Part shown: one piece after another, positions 52,864-60,270 of the stretch
Layout: every line of letters begins with the position of its first letter
How positions within the stretch are numbered: position 1 is the first letter of the stretch
Origin: Bryobacteraceae bacterium
GTDB taxonomy: Bacteria; Acidobacteriota; Terriglobia; Bryobacterales; Bryobacteraceae
Assembly: GCA_041394945.1 (NCBI GenBank)
Contig: JAWKHH010000003.1
Coordinates: 1,178,001-1,242,000 of the forward strand
Direction: 5' to 3'
Length of the DNA stretch: 64,000 bases
Notes under the pieces: generated by a model
Seen by the model: only the letters and a program-made list of their open reading frames with translations
Database searches by the model: none
What the model was told of the DNA's origin: nothing
Made by a program: the position numbers and the translations under genes

Positions 52864-53892
52864 ATGGCAAGAGCAGACATCCTCCGGAGACTTTTCACCG
52901 GCTACCAACGCCGCGATGACGAGGCGTTCCGTCAGGCCGCCGCGATGCTCATCGACGAAGAACGGCGAAAACACCACGCGATCCTGGCCAACGACCTGGA
53001 GAAAATCCTGCGAAACGGCAACGGAACTCACGCAGAGACCAAGAGCATGGTGCCGTTTCAATCCGCACCGCTCGACCAGGACCGGAAGACCGCGCTCCTG
53101 GAGATCCGGCAGCCGCAGCGGTACCTCAACGACCTCGTCGTGGACCAAACGGTCGCCGGATCTGTCGACCGGATCGTCCGCGAGTTCCGCGACTGGGATG
53201 TGCTCGAGGCCAACGGACTCCTGCCCGTCCGCAGGGTCATCTTCTGCGGCCCTTCCGGGTGCGGCAAGACGGCGATGGCCGAGGCCATTTCGGCGGAGCT
53301 TGGGATTCCGATGTTGTACGTGCGGTTCGACGCCGTCGTCTCGTCGCTGCTCGGGGAGACTGCCGCCAATCTCCGCAGAGTCTTCGACTACGCGCTCCGG
53401 GGCCGATGGGTCCTCTTTTTCGACGAGTTCGACGCCATCGGCCGGTCCCGGGACGATTCCACGGAGCACGGCGAGATCAAGCGGGTTCTGAACTCGTTTC
53501 TTCAGATCATGGATAACTTTCAGGGACGATCTCTGGTGATCGCCGCAACGAACTTCGAACAGGTTCTGGATCCGGCGATCTGGCGCCGGTTCGACGAAAT
53601 CGTTCGCTTCGAGCGGCCGGATTCGAATCAGTTGGCACGGCTCGCGCGTAGACGTTTGGCGGCCCTTCAGTTTTCCGACGATCACGTGGACCGTTTGACC
53701 ACTGCTCTGGCCGGGAGTTCCTTCGCGGATGCGGAGCGCGTTTGCCTGGATATCCGGAAGCAGTGTGTGCTACGCGGCTCACGGCAGGTTAAAGCTTCGG
53801 ACCTGGAAAAGGCCCTGGCTCGACAAGAGTACCGGCAGTCGGCTCTCGGGAAAGCGAGCGCATCGGGACTGCCAGCAGTCGACCGTAAGTAG
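52864..53892 (+). CDS. ietA: AAA+ ATPase, IetA-like
   Basis: A 342-residue AAA+ protein. An N-terminal helical region is followed by Walker A GPSGCGKT (129-136), Walker B VLFFDEFDAIG (Asp187, Glu188), sensor 1 VIAATNFE and the arginine-finger WRRFDEIVRF. The C-terminal small domain ends near residue 320. It is most like the ATPase of IetAS, a two-gene ATPase/subtilisin system first known from plasmid incompatibility and later as an antiviral system. The partner protease starts 10 bases downstream. In these pairs the ATPase restrains or delivers substrates to the protease. Confidence 0.88.
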   Translation: MARADILRRLFTGYQRRDDEAFRQAAAMLIDEERRKHHAILANDLEKILRNGNGTHAETKSMVPFQSAPLDQDRKTALLEIRQPQRYLNDLVVDQTVAGSVDRIVREFRDWDVLEANGLLPVRRVIFCGPSGCGKTAMAEAISAELGIPMLYVRFDAVVSSLLGETAANLRRVFDYALRGRWVLFFDEFDAIGRSRDDSTEHGEIKRVLNSFLQIMDNFQGRSLVIAATNFEQVLDPAIWRRFDEIVRFERPDSNQLARLARRRLAALQFSDDHVDRLTTALAGSSFADAERVCLDIRKQCVLRGSRQVKASDLEKALARQEYRQSALGKASASGLPAVDRK

Positions 53893-53901
53893 GGCGATGG
53901 G

Positions 53902-56388
53902 ATGGCGCTATCGCGGGATCACGATCAGCATCCGCATATCCCGGTGGCGCGAGAGCCGGGGATTGAACCCGAGCGGCGCGGACGCCGCATGGTTCCGCGG
54001 CCGATTCGACGGCCGCAAGACCGCAGCCGGCACGGAAGCGAGGTCCAAGCACAACTCACGGCATCCCTGATGGAGATCGAAGGGGGCCGAAGGGCAGCCG
54101 GTATCGATCCGTCGCGTCTGATGGTGCTGGAGTTCGACAGTCTCAACTTCGAACTCGGCGAGGAACTCGTCGAGCGGCTGGGCGCGCGGCTCGTGGATGA
54201 GCGCGAGGAGCGAGATGGAAAAGACCGATCGTACCGAGCGGTGCTTCAGTTTGACTCGGCTGCGGCGATTCAGGAGTTTCAGTCCCGGCTAACGGCTTAT
54301 CGCGAGGGGCTCTCCGGCGCGCCAATTCCGGCTTGGCGGCGCGACCTCCTGGACAGCCTCCAGCGGGTCCGCGCATTCTCCAGGGAGGATCGACTCGGCG
54401 ACCGCCTTCGCGCCGAGGGGTACCCGGAGCCCGCGCTGTTCCTGCTCGACGCCGACCTCTGGCACCCCGGAGACCCGACACGCGCGCGGGAGATCGTCCA
54501 GCAGTTTCGGGACCTCTGCCGCGCTAATGGCGGCCGCGTTGCCGACGATCTTCGGACATCGAGCCTTTTGCTGCTCAAGATCGAGGCGAGCACCGGCCTG
54601 GCGGAGATTCTGCTCGGCCTCGATCTGGTGGCTCGCGTTGACCTGCCGCCGCGGGTCGCGGCGAGTTTCCAGAACATCAGCCGCGAGTTGAACTGGCCGA
54701 ATCCGGCGGCTGTTCCCGACGAGACGGACCCCATGGCCTGCGTCATCGACAGCGGGGTGATCGCGGGCCATCCACTCCTGGCCAACTGGGTGATTGAGGA
54801 GCGGGACTTCGACACCGGCGAGGACACGCCGGCGGACATGAACGGCCACGGCACGGCCGTCGCGGGGCTGGTTGTGTACGGCGATATCGCGGAGTGCGTC
54901 GAGGCGAACCGTTGGGAACCTCGTGTCCGGATTTGCAGCGCCAAGGTCCTGCGAAACCAGCCGAACCCCTTGGAACCTGACCGGCCCGCGGCTGAGTTTC
55001 CCGGCGACAGCCCCCGGCGCATCGAAAGCGTGATCCGGGAGGCGATCGAGTACTTCCACGAACAGGGTTGCCGCGTCTTCAATCTCTCGGTGGGAGACCA
55101 AAGCGAAGCGTACGCCGACGGGCGCCAGTTTCCCTGGGCCGAGATGCTGGATGAGCTCGCCAGGGAACTGGATGTCGTGATCGTCGTTTCCGTGGGCAAC
55201 AACGCGGAGCCGGGCATACCGCAAACACCTCCCACTCGCAACCGGTTCCGAAAGGCTGTCCGCGATCAGGTGCTGCAGCACCGTTTGCTGAATCCGGCGA
55301 CGGCAGCGCTGGCTCTGACCGTTGGTTCGCTTGCGAGACACGACGGGGCGCCGGTGGGCACGCTGTCCGCGACCGCCGGGGCGCCGGCTGGCGGCCCGAG
55401 TCCGTTCACGCGCTCGGGGCCTGGATACGCGCTTCGGCCGACATCGAAAGGCATCAAACCCGACCTCGCCGACTACGGGGGCAACTATGCGCTACAGGCG
55501 CTCACACCGGCGCAGAGCCGGTGGGCGCAGTCGCCTGCGCTCGGCGAGCCAAGCCTTCATCGGGAGTACGTGGAGCGGGCGCTTCGAATGTGTCACGGAA
55601 CTTCGTTCGCTACGCCGCATGTCACGCATGCAGCCGCGGTGGCGCAGGTGGCGCTTCGAGATGCTCTTGGCCGGGAGCCGTTCGCGTGCCTGATTCGGGC
55701 CGTTCTCGGTGCATCGGCGGAAACTCCGGATGCGCCGCGAGGCTGGTACAGCGGCGAGAAGGCGCGGTGCGCCCTTATCGGGTACGGCCGCCCTGCCGTC
55801 GAGCGGGTCGCATGGAGCCTCGACCACGATGCTCGGCTGGTGGCGATGGATCACGTCGAGGAGAACCGATTCCATCTTTATCACGTGCCTGTGCCACCCG
55901 ATTTCCTCGCCGGGGAGGGCGCCCGGCGGATCACGATCGCGCTCGCCTACGACCCTCCGGTTCGCGGGAGCCGAAAGCTCTATATGGCTCGGACGATGTT
56001 CTTCACTCCGGCAATCGGCCTCACGCGGGACGAAGCGATCGCCGCGCTGTCGAAGTTCGATGGCGAGCGTGACGAAGCTCCGAAACTCCCAGGTGGCACG
56101 AAGCTCGAAATGAAGCCGGGTGAGCGCCGGGTGGCGTACTCCACGTTGCAGGTCCGTAGGGCGGAGTGGGGATGCGCGGCAGATCTTCCCAACATGCGGG
56201 ACCGGAACGGCGACTCCGCGCTGCTCGTCGCCGTGTTTTGCCAGCGGCGTTTTGCCCACGATCCGCTGGACATCTCGCAGCGGTATGGGCTAGTCGCCGA
56301 CTTCTGGCATGAGGACCCGGCGGCACGGATTTACCACTCGTTGCGCAACTCCGTGCGTCAGGTGGTCCGGCAGCAGGTGCGATCCTAA
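53902..56388 (+). CDS. ietS: Subtilisin-like protease, IetS-like
   Basis: An 828-residue protein. A long N-terminal region (about 1-270) begins HPHIPVAREP, as in IetS proteins. The S8 catalytic core has Asp283 (ACVIDSGVI), His316 (NGHGTAVAG), Asn433/434 (VSVGNNAEP) and Ser568 (CHGTSFATPHV). A C-terminal beta-rich domain covers about 640-828. No signal peptide is visible. Together with the AAA ATPase it forms a complete IetAS-like module. The stop codon is directly followed by the TR2 cassette, so the 3' end of this gene is antisense to anything transcribed through TR2. Confidence 0.9.
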   Translation: MALSRDHDQHPHIPVAREPGIEPERRGRRMVPRPIRRPQDRSRHGSEVQAQLTASLMEIEGGRRAAGIDPSRLMVLEFDSLNFELGEELVERLGARLVDEREERDGKDRSYRAVLQFDSAAAIQEFQSRLTAYREGLSGAPIPAWRRDLLDSLQRVRAFSREDRLGDRLRAEGYPEPALFLLDADLWHPGDPTRAREIVQQFRDLCRANGGRVADDLRTSSLLLLKIEASTGLAEILLGLDLVARVDLPPRVAASFQNISRELNWPNPAAVPDETDPMACVIDSGVIAGHPLLANWVIEERDFDTGEDTPADMNGHGTAVAGLVVYGDIAECVEANRWEPRVRICSAKVLRNQPNPLEPDRPAAEFPGDSPRRIESVIREAIEYFHEQGCRVFNLSVGDQSEAYADGRQFPWAEMLDELARELDVVIVVSVGNNAEPGIPQTPPTRNRFRKAVRDQVLQHRLLNPATAALALTVGSLARHDGAPVGTLSATAGAPAGGPSPFTRSGPGYALRPTSKGIKPDLADYGGNYALQALTPAQSRWAQSPALGEPSLHREYVERALRMCHGTSFATPHVTHAAAVAQVALRDALGREPFACLIRAVLGASAETPDAPRGWYSGEKARCALIGYGRPAVERVAWSLDHDARLVAMDHVEENRFHLYHVPVPPDFLAGEGARRITIALAYDPPVRGSRKLYMARTMFFTPAIGLTRDEAIAALSKFDGERDEAPKLPGGTKLEMKPGERRVAYSTLQVRRAEWGCAADLPNMRDRNGDSALLVAVFCQRRFAHDPLDISQRYGLVADFWHEDPAARIYHSLRNSVRQVVRQQVRS

Positions 56389-56431
56389 CCCGCGCCAACC
56401 GCACTGCGCCGCATCGTGGAGGGCCGAAGGC

Positions 56432-56561
56432 GGATGTGGGACGAACACACGACCCGAAAACCGATGTTGTTGCGGTTGTTCGGATGGTTGTTGTTGCGGC
56501 AGCCGGCGCGCGCATTGTCCTGATTGTTGTTCCAGGAGCCGCCGCGCAACGCACGAGGCTC
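56432..56561 (-). repeat. Second DGR template repeat TR2 (diverged)
   Basis: 130 bp on the reverse strand, aligned to TR1 but one AAC codon shorter and with changes at both adenine and non-adenine sites (for example TAC to TGC, AGG to AAC, AAT to CAT). It would encode WNNNQDNARAGCRNNNHPNN and so on. The whole cassette, flanks included (56391-56611), resembles 52391-52653. At the non-adenine sites where TR1 and TR2 differ, the VR follows TR1, so TR2 is not its template. Only 43 bp separate TR2 from the ietS stop, and no reverse transcriptase follows. The rest of the gap to 56850 holds short direct repeats only. Confidence 0.88.
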
Positions 56562-56618
56562 GAAGCCGAGCCGCCCTTGCCGGTTGACCGGCAGGGGACA
56601 GGATAGCACCCTTCGCTA

Positions 56619-56657
56619 CCAGTCCTTATTGCCAGTCCTTCAATATTGCCAGTCCTT
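56619..56657. repeat. Three short direct repeats
   Basis: The nonamer ccagtcctt occurs at 56619, 56632 and 56649, each followed by a short AT-rich spacer. It may be a trace of slippage or a protein-binding array next to TR2. No gene is in this stretch. Confidence 0.6.
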
Positions 56658-56850
56658 CAATCAGAATGTGCCCGGCGCAGGCGGGGTCCGGACTGCTCCT
56701 GCATTCGCGACGGATTCCCGGCTTGGTCCGACGACGTGGTTCAGTATGTCACTGCCCTTGCGCTGCGATTCCTCACCGATCAGCCGGAGATCGTTCTCGA
56801 AAGGGGTTGTGGATCGCGTAGGCCGGTCCGATATTTGTCAGGAGAGACAT

Positions 56851-57279
56851 ATGGCGTTGACTCGTCACCCGCAGCGGTGGAGAAGCGGCGATCCGCGGCT
56901 GCAGCCAACCTATACCGTGGGCGAGGCGGCACATTACTTATGCATGCCCGCAGCCACGCTGCGAAGCTGGGTTGCGGGGCGGACATATTCGGTTTCAGGG
57001 CAAAGTAAGCGTTCCCGGCCGGTGATCGATCTCGACGATCCGGAGCAGCGGTTCCTGTCTTTCGTCAATCTTGTTGAGGCCCACGTGCTGGCGGCGATCC
57101 GGCGGCGGTACGATGTGAAGCTACCGCAGGTCCGGCGAGCGTTGGATTATGTCCGGCGGGAGTTTCAGGTAGAACGACCCCTTATCGATGTAGCGTTTCA
57201 GACGGATAGGTTGGATCTGTTCGTGGAGCGATATGAACATGCTCCGGGCACTGGATACGCACGCCGGCCGGCCAAGTGA
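56851..57279 (+). CDS. DUF433-type antitoxin-like protein, C-terminally truncated
   Basis: A 142-residue protein with an AGGAGAG ribosome-binding site. An N-terminal MerR/excisionase-like helix-turn-helix (YTVGEAAHYLCMPAATLRSWV) is followed by the DUF433 core (FLSFVNLVEAHVLAAIRRRYDVKLPQVRRALDYV...FQTDRLDLFVERY). Full-length relatives continue for roughly 80 more residues with a conserved Tyr/Pro-rich end. Here the frame departs after FVERY and stops. The companion toxin is also missing. It is probably a remnant, though a short DNA-binding product is still possible. Confidence 0.75.
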   Translation: MALTRHPQRWRSGDPRLQPTYTVGEAAHYLCMPAATLRSWVAGRTYSVSGQSKRSRPVIDLDDPEQRFLSFVNLVEAHVLAAIRRRYDVKLPQVRRALDYVRREFQVERPLIDVAFQTDRLDLFVERYEHAPGTGYARRPAK

Positions 57280-57333
57280 TGGTGACGGTGGCGGAGTGAG
57301 CGGGCATCTGAGCCTCTCAGCCGCACGGCGGCT

Positions 57334-57374
57334 TGGCGGGGCTGAAGCCCCGCGCAGGCTGAAGCCTGCCCCAC
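57334..57374 (+). repeat. Double-hairpin GCTGAAGC repeat, right copy
   Basis: Two adjacent stem-loops on CTGAAG cores: arms GCGGGG/CCCCGC, then GCAGG/CCTGC followed by CCCAC. It is the same element and orientation as 46412-46452. It lies just past the truncated DUF433 gene at the right end of the conflict island. Confidence 0.7.
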
Positions 57375-57516
57375 GTCGATCACAGGTTGAGCGGGGAATT
57401 CAGAAAGAGCCTGAAGTGGCTGGGAATCAGTTGGTTGACGGCCTCCGGGCGCTGCGCGAATTCGACGCCGCGGTTGACAGGGGTGGCAGACTCGCGGGCG
57501 GAAAGGAGGCGTGAGG

Positions 57517-57771
57517 ATGCCTGGCGACACGCACGAACTGGTGGCGGAGATCTGCTCTCTACAGACGCAGCGGGCGTCGGATACGCGGGGCTTGCCGGCT
57601 TTGCTCGCCCAGCACCGGCTTCTGAAGCGGGAGGCGAAGGCGGCGGAGGCGGCCGCTCCCAAGCTTGGGGAAAGCCCGGAGTGGGCTCGGGTGCGGGCGG
57701 CGATCATGATGGCGCTCGATGAATATCCGGAGGCTCGCGAGGCGGTGGTGCGGGCGCTGAATGCGCTATGA
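57517..57771 (+). CDS. Small protein upstream of the terminase-like gene
   Basis: An 84-residue helical protein (MPGDTHELVAEICSLQTQRA...) rich in Ala, Glu and Arg (HRLLKREAKAAEAAAPKLGE). The ATG at 57517 has an AAAGGAGG ribosome-binding site 7 bases upstream, which favours it over the GTG at 57511. It overlaps the terminase-like start by 4 bases. Its size and position recall a phage small-terminase or head-region helper protein, but there is no sequence evidence for that. Confidence 0.6.
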   Translation: MPGDTHELVAEICSLQTQRASDTRGLPALLAQHRLLKREAKAAEAAAPKLGESPEWARVRAAIMMALDEYPEAREAVVRALNAL

Positions 57772-58661
57772 GCGAACTGGCGGGGGGACTACGGCATGCG
57801 CTCGATCCGGTGGGGTGGGCGGCGGCGGTGCTCGGGTTCGAGCCGGACGCGGTTCAAGCGGAGGTGATCGGGTCGCGCAAGAAGCGCATCCTTCTGAACT
57901 GCTGCCGGCAATGGGGGAAGTCGACGACGGCGGCGGCGCGGGCGGTACACCAGGCGCTTTTTGTTCCGGAGTCGCTGATCATGGCGGTGAGTCCGACGCT
58001 GCGGCAGACGGCGGAACTGCTGCGGAAGATGAAGGACATCCTGGAGCGGGTGGGGGTGCGGCCGCGGCCGGATGGGTTCAATCCGGTGTCGCTGCGGCTG
58101 GAGAACGGGTCACGAATGGTGGGCGTGCCGGCGGTGGAGAGCTCGGTGCGGGGGTTCTCGTCCGTCGACCTGCTGATCGTGGACGAGGCGGCGCGGGTGA
58201 AGGACGATCTGTATCTGGCGCTGCGTCCGACGATGGCGGTCCCGCGGCGGGGACGGCCGGGGACGCTGATCCTGATGTCGACGCCGTTCGGGCAGCGCGG
58301 ATTTTTCTGGGACATATGGAGCAACAAGGACAAAGAGATCGCGGAGAAATGGCTGCGCGTGCAGGTGCGGGCGACCGAGTGCCCGCGGATCAGCGAAGAA
58401 TTTCTGCGGGAGGAACTGCGTTCGCTCGGGGAGCATTGGTTCAAACAGGAATACCATTGCGTGTTTCAGGAGCCGAAGTGGCGGATCTTTACCGATGATT
58501 TGATTCAGCGGGCGCTGACACCGAATCTGGAACCGCTGTTCTGGCAGGACGGCGAGGTGGAGCCGAAGGCCGATGCGAACGACTGGCTTTGGAAAGGGAC
58601 GATCGAGGTGAACAAGCAGTTCTCACCGGGCGGTCCGGTGATTCCCAGCCGCGTGAAGTAG
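57768..58661 (+). CDS. Phage terminase large-subunit-like ATPase (nuclease part missing)
   Basis: A 297-residue protein with the terminase ATPase domain: Q-motif area GFEPDAVQAEVI, Walker A CCRQWGKST (adenine-side Arg), VSPTLRQTAEL, Walker B DLLIVDEAARV and the coupling motif MSTPFGQRGFF. Normal large terminases exceed 400 residues and end with an RNase H-like nuclease. Here the sequence diverges after about residue 240 and ends KQFSPGGPVIPSRVK, so the nuclease is absent. No portal, capsid or tail gene follows. This is the remnant of a prophage, or a domesticated ATPase. Confidence 0.85.
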   Translation: MSELAGGLRHALDPVGWAAAVLGFEPDAVQAEVIGSRKKRILLNCCRQWGKSTTAAARAVHQALFVPESLIMAVSPTLRQTAELLRKMKDILERVGVRPRPDGFNPVSLRLENGSRMVGVPAVESSVRGFSSVDLLIVDEAARVKDDLYLALRPTMAVPRRGRPGTLILMSTPFGQRGFFWDIWSNKDKEIAEKWLRVQVRATECPRISEEFLREELRSLGEHWFKQEYHCVFQEPKWRIFTDDLIQRALTPNLEPLFWQDGEVEPKADANDWLWKGTIEVNKQFSPGGPVIPSRVK

Positions 58662-58703
58662 CCGACGGCGACCTCGCGACGGGATTGCGATATAAGAGGT
58701 GAC

Positions 58704-60224
58704 GTGAGAGGCTGCTACTTATTGCTGGCACTGAGCGCCGCGGCGTGGGGCGCGGACCGTGAGATTCCGATGGATACGCTGCGGGACAAGGTGGAGGGCG
58801 GGTGGGCCGGGCAGATGATCGGGGTGAGCTTCGGCGCTCCGACCGAGTTCCGGCACCTCGAAAAAATCATCGAAGGCGACCTGCCGGAGTGGAAGCCGGA
58901 GATGGTGAGGGGCGCACTCAACCAGGACGATCTCTACGTGGACATGACCTTCGCGCAGGTGCTGGATGCGAAGGGCCTGGACGCGACGACGGCGGACTTC
59001 GGAGAAATGCTGCGCGACGCGCGGTTCCGGCTGTGGCACGCGAACCTGGCGGCGCGGCGGGCGTTGAAGCGCGGGGTACCGGCGAGCAAGTCCGGCACGC
59101 CGGAGTTCAACGCGCACGCCAACGATATCGACTTTCAGATCGAGGCGGATTTCGCGGGTTTGATGGCTCCCGGGATGCCGCGGGCGGCGGGCGAGCTTTG
59201 TCTCCGCGCGGGACGAGTGATGAATCATGGCGACGGGATTCTGGGCGGGGTGTTCGTGGCGGCGATGTACTCGGCGGCGTTCTTCGAGAACGACCCGGCG
59301 AAGGTGGTAGAGGCCGGGTTGGCGATGCTGCCGCCGGCGAGCCCCTACGCGCGGGCGATTGCCGATACGCTCGCGTGGTCGCGCGAGACGCCGGGCGATT
59401 GGCGGGCGGTGTGGAAGCGGCTGGAGGAAAAGCACAACGGCCGGGAGGCTTGCCCGAACGGGGCGCTTCGGCCGTTCAATATCGACGCGCGATTGAACGG
59501 CGCCTATATCGCGCTTGGGCTGCTGCATGGTGGCGGGGATTTCGAGAAAACGCTCGAGATCGCGACGCGGGCGGGGCAGGATTCCGACTGCAACCCGTCG
59601 AGCGCGTGCGGCGTGCTGGGCGTGATCCTCGGCTACAAGGGCATCCCGGAGAAGTGGCGGTCGGGGATACCGGCGATCTCCAGCGAGAAGTTCCGGTATA
59701 CGGAGTACACGTTTCCCACGATCGTGGAAAGCACGATGCGGCGGGCGGCGGCCGTGGCGGCACGGAACGGCGGCGGCGAACGAGGGGGCACGCTGCGGGT
59801 GCGGACGCAGACGCCGCGGGCGGTGAACGTGGCGCTTTGGGATTCCTACGGTTCGCCGGCCGAGCGGGTGGCGGCGAGTTCGCCGCGGTGGGTGTGGAAG
59901 GGCGAGTGGCGGGCGGAGCGGAACACGCGGGTGGCGGCGGCGAAGGGAGCGGAAGCCTCGATTGAGTTCGAGGGCGCCGGGGCGATCCTGGTGGGTCCGC
60001 TGCTGCCGTCGGGCGGACGCGTGGCGGTGTACCTGGACGGGAAGCCGCACCGGACGGTGGATGTGTATCCAGACGAGGATCAGGCGAAGCGCAGCGAGGC
60101 GATCTGGCATGTATTCGGGCTACGGCCGGGGAAGCACACGGTGCGGGCGGTGGTGACGGGCGAACGGTTTGGGGAGTCGACGGGGACGGACGTGGCGATT
60201 GAGGACCTGGTGGTGTTCCGGTGA
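58704..60224 (+). CDS. Exported ADP-ribosylglycohydrolase-family protein
   Basis: A 506-residue protein from a GTG with a ribosome-binding site. Signal peptide GCYLLLALSAAAWGA. The ARH-type helical domain covers about 25-330: VEGGWAGQMIGVSFGAPTEF, NQDDLYVDMTF (metal side one), NHGDGILGGVFVAAMY and ATRAGQDSDCNPSS (metal side two). A C-terminal beta domain (about 370-506) resembles a carbohydrate-binding module. Family members remove ADP-ribose from proteins, but exported acidobacterial ones with binding modules more likely act on carbohydrates. It is convergent with the histidine kinase. Confidence 0.88.
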   Translation: MRGCYLLLALSAAAWGADREIPMDTLRDKVEGGWAGQMIGVSFGAPTEFRHLEKIIEGDLPEWKPEMVRGALNQDDLYVDMTFAQVLDAKGLDATTADFGEMLRDARFRLWHANLAARRALKRGVPASKSGTPEFNAHANDIDFQIEADFAGLMAPGMPRAAGELCLRAGRVMNHGDGILGGVFVAAMYSAAFFENDPAKVVEAGLAMLPPASPYARAIADTLAWSRETPGDWRAVWKRLEEKHNGREACPNGALRPFNIDARLNGAYIALGLLHGGGDFEKTLEIATRAGQDSDCNPSSACGVLGVILGYKGIPEKWRSGIPAISSEKFRYTEYTFPTIVESTMRRAAAVAARNGGGERGGTLRVRTQTPRAVNVALWDSYGSPAERVAASSPRWVWKGEWRAERNTRVAAAKGAEASIEFEGAGAILVGPLLPSGGRVAVYLDGKPHRTVDVYPDEDQAKRSEAIWHVFGLRPGKHTVRAVVTGERFGESTGTDVAIEDLVVFR

Positions 60225-60270
60225 CGGCCGGGCGTTTCTCAGCTGTGGGGCGGCGTCGGCCAGCCGATGG

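Noticed and set aside
56385..56609. Reverse-strand frame through TR2
   Set aside because: The same reason as for TR1: it ends shortly after the repeat and has no domain beyond it.
57233..57514. A 93-codon frame overlapping the end of the DUF433 gene and the next gene
   Set aside because: It contains the intergenic hairpin repeat in its middle and has no ribosome-binding site or family signature.
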